A stretch of 33,413 nt of DNA from a virus. The translations under genes and the position numbers were made by a program. This document shows, in pieces, positions 1-6,991 of this stretch. How positions within the stretch are numbered: position 1 is the stretch's first letter; the number at the start of each line of letters is the position of its first letter. A model generated the notes under the pieces. It searched no databases. It was given only the letters and a program-made list of their open reading frames with translations, and had not been told where the DNA came from. The stretch is from IMG/VR virus record IMGVR_UViG_3300005524_000014, positions 1-33,413 of that record, one strand, 5' to 3'.

Positions 1-359
1 CCGCGCGCGCGGAAGCTGTAGGCCGCCTCCTGATTGACGCCGTGGCGAACGCTGTCGGAGATGACGAACATCTTGCCCTTGAGCGACGTGCCGCCGGGTC
101 CCCAGACCTGCACGTCGACGGGGATGAGGCCCATCATCTTCTTGCCCATGTCGAACTCAAAGCCGCCCGCGGGGATGGCGTTTCGCACGTCGACCTCCAC
201 CATGGGAGCGCCTGGCGACTCACCGGCGTAGCCCTTGGCGACCGTCGAGACGGGCTGCGAGTTGGTCGTGCGCGCGACGTCGACCTCGACCTCTTCGGCG
301 AGGAGGGTGCCGTCGGCAGAAAAGAAGACCAACGTGTAGAGCTGAGCATTGCCGCTCAT
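1..359 (-). CDS. probable tail tube protein, 3' end cut by window edge
   Basis: About 119 codons are visible; the C-terminus lies beyond the left edge. The start ATG at 359 is chosen because GAGGAG lies 9 bases upstream. The protein begins MSGNAQLYTLVFFSADG and is beta-rich, with few cysteines, a conserved-looking VDVQVWGPGG segment and a SDSVRHG...AAYSFRAR stretch. The call rests mainly on position: in myoviruses the tube gene directly follows the sheath gene, and this is the next minus-strand gene after the sheath. The tube would form the inner channel of the contractile tail. An HNH gene on the opposite strand separates it from the sheath. Another small virion protein is possible, since the family could not be confirmed by sequence alone. 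Confidence 0.6.
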   Translation of the reverse strand, partial: MSGNAQLYTLVFFSADGTLLAEEVEVDVARTTNSQPVSTVAKGYAGESPGAPMVEVDVRNAIPAGGFEFDMGKKMMGLIPVDVQVWGPGGTSLKGKMFVISDSVRHGVNQEAAYSFRAR

Positions 360-409
360 AGCATTATACTCCTCATTGTTCCTATGCGCGGAACGTTGTA
401 TAGTGACTT

Positions 410-1108
410 ATGGACTCGACTACGAAGTGCGTAATCGAAGGCTGCGGTCGAATCGCGAAATGCCGGGGCATGTGCCAACGGCACTACATCAACGCGTGGA
501 AGCAGAATCGCTATAGACGCACGCGCCTGCCGATCGTCTGTTTCGTGCGCGACTGCACGGCCCCAGCGACACGACAGGGCATGTGCAAGCCGCATTACGA
601 CTGGGTTAGGCAGGCGCACATGCTCGCGACTCGGCCAGAGGTGCGGGCGGACCGCGCCCGACGAGCGATCGCCTGGTGCCGGGCGAATCCAGAGCGCGCC
701 GAGGCGCATCGGACGCGGTGGCGTCGTGTAAACGCGTGGGAACGCGTGCTGGCCCTGTACTGCCAAGCCGAGGCGCGGCGTGCCGGATACACGTGCGACT
801 TCGACGACGACTACGTTCGCGAGCTATGGGCCGCACAGGGCGGCATTTGCCACTGGCTCGGCGTACCTATGGTACCCAGCGTCGTCACGCGAGACCCGCG
901 GAGGCCGTCCATCGACAAGCTGGACCCAGCGCGCGGCTACACGAAAGGCAACGTCGTCCTGTGTACCGCGTTCGCGAACATGGGTCGCAACAGCTACCCG
1001 GCGAAGGATTTTGCGGTATTCGCGTCAGAGCTTCGTTCGCAGATCGCAAACGCAAAAAGCGCGGCCTCCGACTCGTCCGCATCACTGACCGAAACTGGCA
1101 GGGAATGA
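410..1108 (+). CDS. HNH-family endonuclease with two zinc-binding repeats
   Basis: The protein has 232 residues and is the only supported gene on the plus strand. The N-terminus holds two modules of identical spacing, C-x4-C-x9-C-x2-H: C7, C12, C22, H25 and C44, C49, C59, H62. They are probably zinc fingers for DNA binding. The C-terminal half has the pattern of phage HNH-like nucleases: GGICHWLGVPM (144-154), then SIDKLDPARGYTKGNVVL (167-184), where the usual DRID/GYTxxNV core is recognisable. No convincing Shine-Dalgarno site precedes the ATG; TATAGT at 399-404 is close to the start. Free-standing phage HNH proteins are often homing endonucleases. Its lone reverse orientation inside the tail operon suggests an inserted mobile gene. 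The nuclease fold is fairly sure; homing activity is inference. Confidence 0.82.
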   Translation: MDSTTKCVIEGCGRIAKCRGMCQRHYINAWKQNRYRRTRLPIVCFVRDCTAPATRQGMCKPHYDWVRQAHMLATRPEVRADRARRAIAWCRANPERAEAHRTRWRRVNAWERVLALYCQAEARRAGYTCDFDDDYVRELWAAQGGICHWLGVPMVPSVVTRDPRRPSIDKLDPARGYTKGNVVLCTAFANMGRNSYPAKDFAVFASELRSQIANAKSAASDSSASLTETGRE

Positions 1109-1176
1109 GCGAATCGGATCGCCGCGCTTGGTGCGATTCGTCGTGATCGTGTAGTGCGTAGTTTGCGTGTAGTGAC

Positions 1177-2754
1177 CTATCCGACCTGCATCGCAAGCAG
1201 GGCAAACTGGTCCGCGATATTTACGGGGCTGAGCGGCACCAACGCACTCATCCTCGTCGGCGGATTCGTCTCGGCCTGCACGATCGTGTTCGCGTTGATG
1301 ACGTCGGCCGGCGTCTGCGTCGGCTGCGGCGTCACTCCGGGGCTGTAGCTCCACTGGCCCGCGTTGCCGTACTCGCTCGTGACCATCTTGATCGCGTTGG
1401 CCCACATGCGCGGGGTGACCGCGGTGGACGGGGGCGCCGGCTGGCCAGGGAGCGGATCGGGCAACAGATCCTTGCCGCCGAACTGGAGCGCCGTGATGGC
1501 CGCCACGTCGTCGCACCAGTAATCGCAGACGGTGACCTTGTGCGCGTCGCGGATGCGGTAATCCGCGGTCGTGCCGTTGAGCGAGCGCGTCGTGCAGCGC
1601 TTGACGAGGTACGTCGCGCCCTTGGCGTTGACGCTGATGGGCGAGATGCCGTTGTTGAGCGCACTGACGAGCTGCGCGCTGGTCGGAGCGCCGCCGACGC
1701 CTGCGCGGCCGGCCGTGATCTGCCAGTACGACGCATCGTTCGCGCTCGTCGGGAAGCCCGAGAAGTTCTTGCGCGCGACGCCGTAGGGGCTCCCGGCCTC
1801 GAGCAGCATGTAGAGCGCGGCGTTGTTCGCGGCGAGTGCGAGCGGCGTGAGATCGACCGCGCCGCCGCCGTTCCAGACGCACTCGGCGCGCGCGGCATTG
1901 AGCCCCGTGGCCGTCGTGATCGTGTTCGCGAGCGTGTCGGACGAACCGAAGACGACGCGCTGGCGGATGCCGACCGTGGGCGCCGCGTTGTTGTTGACCT
2001 GCGTGACGACGCGGCCCACGTTGGTCGCGTCCGAGTCGCAGACGATGATGTAGTAGAACGAGCCCGAAGCGATCGTCGAGAGCGCCGTGGTGTTCACGTC
2101 CGCCGTCGTTCCGCCGGACAGCGCCGTGTTGGCCGTCAGCGTCGTCGTGGTCCCGATCGTGCTCGTGCCCGGCGTGATGAGCGCCTGGACATTGATCCAG
2201 TTGCCCTCCGGCCCCTTGTTGCGAGCCGTGTAGGTGATGACGCCGGCCACATTGGAGGCCGTGATGGGCCAGCGCGTCTGCGCGTTGACGTTCGCCACGA
2301 TGTTGCCGGCGATCGTGGTGACGTTATCGCCCGTGCTGATGGGGGTGTCGACGAACTGGTCTTCGCACCAGAGCCGGTGGGTACCGTTGCTCGCAGCGCT
2401 GGTGGCGATGGTCTCGGTCGCGGTCGCCGCAGCGCCCGAGCTTTCGGTGACGGCGATGAAGTAGAGCGAGCTGACCTTGTTGACCGCCGTGAAGCGCAGG
2501 AACGCTCGGTGAATCTGCGAGCCGGTGCCGAACAGGTTGATGACGTCCGCCTCGGTCTGGCACGGGATGGCCGTGTCGGGGCCGTAGATCACCGTGTCAG
2601 CCGTGGCGGTGCCTGCGGTCGTCTTGTTGCCGAGGATGATCGCCGTGCGCGCGCTGCCCGAACCCGAGGCGGGGCCGGACGCGAAGTCCAGCTCCTCGTA
2701 GACGCCGGGAAGCGGGTAGTTGGCCGCAAGGCCGGTCAGGATGATCGACGCCAT
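1177..2754 (-). CDS. tail sheath protein, Mu gpL-like
   Basis: The protein has 525 residues, a usual length for contractile tail sheaths. It begins with a short segment ending in PLPGVYEELDF (about 14-24), the PGVY-type opening typical of sheath proteins. The middle is rich in Thr, Ser and Ala and beta-strand-like. The C-terminal part has AKGATYLVKRCTTRSL followed by DYRIRDAHKVTVCDYWC, the region that packs around the tube in this family. The sheath surrounds the tail tube and contracts to drive the tube into the host. The ATG lies 1 base after the stop of the upstream 129-residue gene. This gene is the main reason to call the phage a myovirus. The next minus-strand gene is the tube candidate, but HNH intervenes on the other strand. 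Confidence 0.9.
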   Translation of the reverse strand: MASIILTGLAANYPLPGVYEELDFASGPASGSGSARTAIILGNKTTAGTATADTVIYGPDTAIPCQTEADVINLFGTGSQIHRAFLRFTAVNKVSSLYFIAVTESSGAAATATETIATSAASNGTHRLWCEDQFVDTPISTGDNVTTIAGNIVANVNAQTRWPITASNVAGVITYTARNKGPEGNWINVQALITPGTSTIGTTTTLTANTALSGGTTADVNTTALSTIASGSFYYIIVCDSDATNVGRVVTQVNNNAAPTVGIRQRVVFGSSDTLANTITTATGLNAARAECVWNGGGAVDLTPLALAANNAALYMLLEAGSPYGVARKNFSGFPTSANDASYWQITAGRAGVGGAPTSAQLVSALNNGISPISVNAKGATYLVKRCTTRSLNGTTADYRIRDAHKVTVCDYWCDDVAAITALQFGGKDLLPDPLPGQPAPPSTAVTPRMWANAIKMVTSEYGNAGQWSYSPGVTPQPTQTPADVINANTIVQAETNPPTRMSALVPLSPVNIADQFALLAMQVG

Positions 2755-2755
2755 C

Positions 2756-3145
2756 TCACGCCCCCTTCGCGGCGCTCGGCGCCGGCTTGGTCAGCGAGGC
2801 CACTTCCGAATCGCGCGCGGCCTTGGCCTTGTCGTCGTGCTCGCCGCCGTACTTCGGATCGAACGGCACGCAGGCGATCTGCGCGGTCGCCTCGTCGGCG
2901 GGCCAGAGGTCGCGATCGCGAAGGTGGCGCAGGTACTCGGCGCGCACCGGAAGCTCGACGACCTCGCCCACGCGCTTGACGAAGCCGGCGTGCCTGCGCG
3001 GCTGGCGCGTCTCGGGATCGACGAACTCGGGGCCGATGGCCTGGCACGACCAGCCGACGAACGAGTTGAGGCGGTTGGCCTGCGCTTCGTACTTGGGCAC
3101 GAGCGCTGTCCCGCGCGCCAAGACGCGGAGCTTCTGATCGGACAT
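2756..3145 (-). CDS. small protein directly upstream of tail sheath
   Basis: The protein has 129 residues. Its stop is 1 base before the sheath ATG, so the two are probably translated together. The segments RVLARGTALVP, PEFVDPETRQPRRH and VELPVRAEYLRHLRDRDLWP loosely recall the very short Mu-like proteins (DUF2635 type) that precede sheath genes, which carry a degraded 'basic pattern, proline, W/RRL, GD' layout. The C-terminal 30 residues are charged and alanine-rich, probably flexible. It has no signal peptide or membrane segment. The family link is a weak impression; position is the stronger clue. A role in tail assembly or as a minor virion protein is inferred. Confidence 0.6.
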   Translation of the reverse strand: MSDQKLRVLARGTALVPKYEAQANRLNSFVGWSCQAIGPEFVDPETRQPRRHAGFVKRVGEVVELPVRAEYLRHLRDRDLWPADEATAQIACVPFDPKYGGEHDDKAKAARDSEVASLTKPAPSAAKGA

Positions 3146-3218
3146 GGAGGTCTCCGGGAAGGCGGCGCACCGGCTGGCGCGCGCACTACGGTGAAACGAT
3201 CGGGCTAGGTGGCCGCGA

Positions 3219-3518
3219 TCAGGTGAACGAGCGCGGGTACGGGTAGAGGCGCCTCAGGAATCCGGCGCCACTCGGCAGCGGAGGCAGGCCGCGGTTGGCC
3301 TGCACGACGAGCCACACGGCGAGAGGCCGCATCCACGCGCACGGCGCGAGCATCACAATGCCGAGGCGCGTGATGAGAAGCACTCCGCGCTGCCCGTTGA
3401 GCGGCGTCGTCGTCCAGCGTGACAGCCGCGTCTCGATGATGAGCGAGCCCCAGTGGAGCCGCACGCATTCAAGGGCGCGGGCGACGTAGATGGCGGCCCA
3501 GCAGAGCGCGTGGATCAT
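3219..3518 (-). CDS. small hydrophobic protein, unknown function
   Basis: The start is chosen because ATG at 3518-3516 overlaps the TGA of the preceding gene (3517-3515) in an ATGA, the coupling seen many times in this genome. The product has 99 residues. Residues 1-20 (MIHALCWAAIYVARALECVR) and about 46-75 (GVLLITRLGIVMLAPCAW and onward) are hydrophobic, so one or two membrane segments are possible. The C-terminus ends in RRLYPYPRSFT. I do not recognise a family. It sits between the tail-terminator candidate and the protein before the sheath. An open reading frame that continues upstream from it through the neighbouring gene is only a shadow. Confidence 0.55.
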   Translation of the reverse strand: MIHALCWAAIYVARALECVRLHWGSLIIETRLSRWTTTPLNGQRGVLLITRLGIVMLAPCAWMRPLAVWLVVQANRGLPPLPSGAGFLRRLYPYPRSFT

Positions 3519-4492
3519 GTGAACGTGAACCCGTTTGCGAGCGTCGCGGACTGGCCGTCGCGGTTGACGAGCGTGACCCCCACCGTGCCCGCCCCGCTCA
3601 TCGCAGGCGTCACGCATGTAACGCTCGTCGCGCTGTTCCACACGACGCTCGTGGCCGCCTGATTGCCGAAGAGCACCGCAGGCGGACCGCTGAGAAACAG
3701 CGTGCCCGTGATGGTGACGCTCGTTCCGCCGGATGCGGGGCCCGTCGTGACCGACAGGCTCGTGATCGTCGGCGCCTGCTGCGTCGCGACCTGGACGAAC
3801 GGATCGATCTTCGTGCCGTCTGGCGCCGCAAGGTCGGCCGTGATGTCGCCGCCTGCGAACTTGTTGCCGTTCGAGACGTACATGTCTCGCTCGACGAACG
3901 TGCCTTGCATGCGAAGGGACGGAAACCAGAGGTTCCCCGTGCCCTCGATGTGGCCCATGATGCCGCCGTTGAAGTCGATCTCCTCGATCTTCGCGAGCGC
4001 CCACGGCTGCTGGCCGGCGCTGCCCCCGGGCGGCGTGTAGCCGGGGTCGAAGCCGTACGTGGTCTTATGCCGAACCGACGACTCGACCGCGCGCAGAATG
4101 GGCAGCACACGCTCGGCTTGCGCAGCCATCATGGGCGGCAACGCGTAGAGCAGCTCGAAGTCGCACGCGTCCGAATCCCAGCCGACGCGCTTCCAGTGGT
4201 ACTTGGACCGCGTGCGGTAGATGGCGAGAAGCGGGAACTTGAACTGCTCGCGATCGAAGTAGGGGCCAGGGTCGTAGGGGTAACGCTGCGCGACGGCCTG
4301 CGTGATGGGCGCGCCTGCCGCAGCGGCAGCCTGAATGAGCCGCGGGCCGGGGTGGTTGGCGATGACCCAGGAGAGAAAGTCGAGGCAGTAGAAGAGCGCG
4401 GGGTCGGCGTCCTGAAGCAGCGTGTTCGCGCTGCTCGTCGACAGCGGCTCGACGGCTGCGGCAACGCCAAAGGAGGCGTAGGGCTGGGTCAC
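3515..4492 (-). CDS. tail-terminator-position protein with C-terminal IPT/TIG-like domain
   Basis: The protein has 325 residues and starts at GTG, with GAGG upstream at good spacing. Residues 1-185 form a globular domain (FYCLDFLSWVIANHPGPR, FPLLAIYRTRSKYHW, CDFELLYALPPM) with the order of secondary structure expected of small tail-terminator or neck proteins, and it sits between the gp10-like gene and the sheath, where a terminator is normally encoded. Residues about 240-325 read as an IPT/TIG-type immunoglobulin-like domain: PTITSLSVTTGPASGGTSVT at its start and a GFTFT end, with VLFGNQAATSVVWNS between. Such domains on virions usually decorate surfaces or bind carbohydrate or protein. The TIG call is from pattern; the terminator call is from position. 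Confidence 0.62.
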   Translation of the reverse strand: MTQPYASFGVAAAVEPLSTSSANTLLQDADPALFYCLDFLSWVIANHPGPRLIQAAAAAGAPITQAVAQRYPYDPGPYFDREQFKFPLLAIYRTRSKYHWKRVGWDSDACDFELLYALPPMMAAQAERVLPILRAVESSVRHKTTYGFDPGYTPPGGSAGQQPWALAKIEEIDFNGGIMGHIEGTGNLWFPSLRMQGTFVERDMYVSNGNKFAGGDITADLAAPDGTKIDPFVQVATQQAPTITSLSVTTGPASGGTSVTITGTLFLSGPPAVLFGNQAATSVVWNSATSVTCVTPAMSGAGTVGVTLVNRDGQSATLANGFTFT

Positions 4493-4495
4493 GAG

Positions 4496-4939
4496 CTACC
4501 TCGCCCGCGCAATCGCGTAGTTGATGTATTCCTCGGCGCGGTACTCCGCAGCGATTTCGCCGTGCGCCTGCGCCTCGCGCATGAACGGCCTTTCCCTCGT
4601 CCCAGGGTGGCGCACCCACTTGCGGAAGACGACGCGGCCGTTCTGCACGAACCGGAGCGCGCTGGCGTTGCGTGCGCGGATGATGTGCGGGGGCGTGCCG
4701 AACTCGAGAAACCGCGCCGCGCCGCCGGCTTGCACGAAGCCGTTCAGGCCCAGCGCCTCGCCGTGGATGCTCCCGCGCGTCTCGCCGGTGCGGTCCTTGA
4801 ACTTGTCCGTTCCCTTGGCGCTCGCCTTCGCTGCCTCGACCGCCGCGCGGATGGTCAGCTCGATCGCCTGGTGAACGCCAGCGTCGAGCGTCTCGAGCCC
4901 GCGCAGCGTGCCAGCCGAGTGAACGGCTACGTTGGACAC
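4496..4939 (-). CDS. HK97 gp10-like neck/tail completion protein
   Basis: The protein has 147 residues. The order of motifs matches the HK97 gp10 family of head-tail joining proteins: an N-terminal helical region (LRGLETLDAGVHQAIELTIR), DRTGETRGSIHGEALG with the usual 'TG.L..S' pattern, FLEFGTPPHIIRARNA, then WVRHPGTRERPFMREAQ, where the HPGTR..PFM signature is clear. The family acts at the neck or tail tip during joining of head and tail. It follows the 166-residue connector-region gene by 1 base and precedes the tail-terminator candidate by 3 bases. Length is normal for the family. Confidence 0.85.
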   Translation of the reverse strand: MSNVAVHSAGTLRGLETLDAGVHQAIELTIRAAVEAAKASAKGTDKFKDRTGETRGSIHGEALGLNGFVQAGGAARFLEFGTPPHIIRARNASALRFVQNGRVVFRKWVRHPGTRERPFMREAQAHGEIAAEYRAEEYINYAIARAR

Positions 4940-4940
4940 G

Positions 4941-5441
4941 CTAGGGGCTCTGGCCCGTCGAGCGGAGCACGACGTAGTAGTGCAGCGCCGTGGCCTCTTC
5001 GCCGACCTTCTGGCAGATGACGCCGCCCGGCGGGAAGCCGAACGTGCCCGTCGGCGACGAGACGATCCAGATCACTTCGGTCGCCGAGTTGGTCGGCTGA
5101 GGGTCGGCCGTGGTGTCGTCGAAGCCGCCGGCCAGAAAGCCTAGCGCCGCAGGGAACGGCGGCGTGATGGGGCCGACGCGCAGATCGCGATCGGTGTAGA
5201 GGCCGCCCGATGCGATGGCGTCGCGCCGCGACACCTGCTTGACCATGACGGGCTGCTTGGTCCCGTCGGCCGCCATGTTGGTCAGCACCGTGTCCGTGTC
5301 CGTGTAGGCACCGACGCCGGGGCGCTCGCCAGACCAGACGCGTAGGCGCGCGGTGACGGTGAACGGGCGCAGGCCGAGCTTGCCGCCGATGGCGCGGATC
5401 GCGTCGAGGGCGGGGAGGATGGAGGATCCAAGGGTGGGCAT
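4941..5441 (-). CDS. head-tail connector region protein, unknown family
   Basis: The protein has 166 residues and starts MPTLGSSILPALDAIRAIGGKLGL. The N-terminal third is helical, followed by beta-rich sequence with LRVWSGERPGVG, then many Thr, Asp and Pro, and VIWIVSSPTGTFGFPPGG near the end. It has no signal peptide or transmembrane segment. Between the capsid gene and the gp10-like gene, phages of this type encode head-completion or stopper proteins, so that role is inferred from position alone. It ends 1 base before the gp10-like gene, which implies coupled translation. Confidence 0.65.
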   Translation of the reverse strand: MPTLGSSILPALDAIRAIGGKLGLRPFTVTARLRVWSGERPGVGAYTDTDTVLTNMAADGTKQPVMVKQVSRRDAIASGGLYTDRDLRVGPITPPFPAALGFLAGGFDDTTADPQPTNSATEVIWIVSSPTGTFGFPPGGVICQKVGEEATALHYYVVLRSTGQSP

Positions 5442-5494
5442 GGATCACTCCAGCGCCGGCAACAGCGACGTACGCAGCGACACCGGCTAGGGCC

Positions 5495-6016
5495 TCACCA
5501 TTGGTAGTTTTCGCCCGTACCGTCGGGCAGGCCGTAGAAGGCGTCGCCGTCGGCGTTGACCGGCGCGCTCGAGAAGATGTCGGCGCGCGGGTTGGTCGCG
5601 AGCTGACGAGCCACGGCGTTGACGAGGCGTCGGCCCTCCATGCAGAGGCGAACGCGCTCTCGGGCCGTGTCTAGCTTGGCCTCGCCGTTGTCGGCGCTCA
5701 GCACGCCGAGCAGCGAGTCGAGCTGCGCGATCTGCGCCTCGATCTGGATGAGCCCGCGCTGAGCCGGCATCGAGAACGTAGCGCCCGTGGTGGACGTGGG
5801 GCCCGGCGTGACGCCGGCCGTTCCCGTGACGGCCGCGAATCCGTAGATGCAGCCCTTGATGTAGTTCTCGGTGCTCGGGTCCGGGCGCGAACCGCCATCG
5901 GCCTCCGACTGGCACGCTGTGATCGCGTTTTCGAGCCGCAGATCGGCCTGGACGAAGATCGCGGAGAACCCGAGGAAGTGGCGAATGAACGTGCGATCGG
6001 TCTCGCTGAACGCCAT
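5495..6016 (-). CDS. head-tail adaptor-region protein, unknown family
   Basis: The protein has 173 residues. It begins MAFSETDRTFIRHFLGFSAI, a soluble helical start resembling conserved phage proteins found after capsid genes. The segments RLENAITACQSEADGG, LIQIEAQIAQLDSLLGVL and ERVRLCMEGRRLVNAVARQL are strongly helical, while the middle (TGTAGVTPGPTSTTG) is a loose linker. The mostly helical make-up suits an adaptor protein that docks on the portal, but no family could be named with confidence. It is 20 bases from the preceding 85-residue gene and 53 bases from the next. Confidence 0.65.
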   Translation of the reverse strand: MAFSETDRTFIRHFLGFSAIFVQADLRLENAITACQSEADGGSRPDPSTENYIKGCIYGFAAVTGTAGVTPGPTSTTGATFSMPAQRGLIQIEAQIAQLDSLLGVLSADNGEAKLDTARERVRLCMEGRRLVNAVARQLATNPRADIFSSAPVNADGDAFYGLPDGTGENYQW

Positions 6017-6036
6017 CCGCCACTCCTATGCGCGCG

Positions 6037-6294
6037 TCAGAACCCGACGCCGCTTGGAACGCTCGTGAGGCCCACCGTCGGAAGCGCGCCCTGCACCAGC
6101 GTGTACGGTGGCGCACCGAACTTCGGCACGAGCCGCACGGGGCGCTGAAGCGCGCTCGCGATGATGTAGGCCACCGTGGTGGCCGCCGTGAGCGACGGCG
6201 CGGTGAACTCCGACGAGATGGGATCGGCACTGGCACCGCCGCCGTTGGCGTTGGTCGTGTCGTCCATCAGGAAGTAGACGTTGGGCAGAGACAT
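6037..6294 (-). CDS. small virion-region protein, unknown
   Basis: The protein has 85 residues and starts MSLPNVYFLMDDTTNANGGG. It lies 3 bases after the stop of the 205-residue gene and in the same operon. The sequence is rich in Ala, Thr, Val and Pro (ISSEFTAPSLTAATTVAYI, VRLVPKFGAPPYTLVQGALP), compatible with a small beta-structured virion component. No cysteines, signal peptide or catalytic motif are visible. I do not recognise it. The tight spacing and codon use like its neighbours support that it is a real gene. Confidence 0.6.
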   Translation of the reverse strand: MSLPNVYFLMDDTTNANGGGASADPISSEFTAPSLTAATTVAYIIASALQRPVRLVPKFGAPPYTLVQGALPTVGLTSVPSGVGF

Positions 6295-6297
6295 GGA

Positions 6298-6915
6298 TCA
6301 CTTCTCCTTCTTGGGCGAAGCGGCTCCGCCGCTCGCATTGGTCTTGGGTGGTGCGTTGGGCTCGGTGAGCCGCGCTTCGAGCGACTCGGCGTGCCCCTGC
6401 GAGAGCCTGGACGCCTGCGCCAGAGCGGCAGCCGCATCGGCAGCCTTCTGCGCGGTGGCCATCGCCTCGTTGTAGGCGGCCATCTCGGCGTCCAGAGCGG
6501 GGTGCAGCACGGGGCGGTGCTGCATTCCCTCGTTGATCAGGCGCGGACCGAGGCCGCCCATGATCACCTTGCGGTGCGATCGATCCTGGCAGTAGAGCGG
6601 CCGACCGGCGCACTCGGTCTCCTTGCACATCGTCTGCTGGATCGCGTAGTCGAACTCGCTCGGGATCGCTCGACGCTGACCGGCCCGGATCACGTACGTG
6701 CGAACGCCGCGCCGCTCGTCGGGACGGAGCCTCGGCCTGCGAGACGGATCCCCGCCGAAGATCGGAGTGGGCTGCCCGACGTACAACTCGAGCACCTGAT
6801 CCTGCTCCTGCGGGTTGTACCAGACGGTCTCGCGCAGAGTTTCGCGCGGATCCTCCGGTTCGTAGTTCGGACGTTCTGCGAGCGGGACGAGTTCCTGATG
6901 GTGCGCCTGAGACAT
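6298..6915 (-). CDS. hypothetical protein after major capsid gene, Cys-containing
   Basis: The protein has 205 residues. The first half holds polar sequence (YEPEDPRETLRETVWYNPQE) and a distinctive CKETECAGRPLYCQDRSH segment around residues 96-113, whose three cysteines and histidine could bind a metal. The C-terminal 70 residues are alanine-rich and helical (AAYNEAMATAQKAADAAAAL) with a low-complexity tail ending PKKEK. It is the first gene after the large hairpin behind the capsid gene. It could be a minor head protein or a connector-associated protein; no family is recognised. Confidence 0.6.
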   Translation of the reverse strand: MSQAHHQELVPLAERPNYEPEDPRETLRETVWYNPQEQDQVLELYVGQPTPIFGGDPSRRPRLRPDERRGVRTYVIRAGQRRAIPSEFDYAIQQTMCKETECAGRPLYCQDRSHRKVIMGGLGPRLINEGMQHRPVLHPALDAEMAAYNEAMATAQKAADAAAALAQASRLSQGHAESLEARLTEPNAPPKTNASGGAASPKKEK

Positions 6916-6934
6916 GCTGGGCCTCTGAGGTTGA

Positions 6935-6983
6935 GCGAGCGGCGTCGCGACCCGTCATGTGAGTCGCGACGCGCGGCGCTCGC
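6935..6983 (-). terminator. large hairpin directly after the major capsid gene
   Basis: The arms are GCGAGCG (6935-6941) with CGCTCGC (6977-6983) and GTCGCGAC (6944-6951) with GTCGCGAC (6963-6970). The loop is 11 bases, and there is a small internal loop of 2 by 6 bases. That gives 15 base pairs, almost all G-C. On the transcript it begins 8 bases after the capsid stop codon. No run of T follows, so a simple intrinsic terminator is doubtful. It may lower read-through, or protect the capsid message from decay, so that capsid protein is made in excess of the downstream connector proteins. Confidence 0.6.
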
Positions 6984-6991
6984 CTGTTGGA

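Noticed and set aside
1540-2979. 479-codon open frame on the plus strand
   Set aside because: It lies antisense to the sheath gene and its Arg-rich product has no family features.
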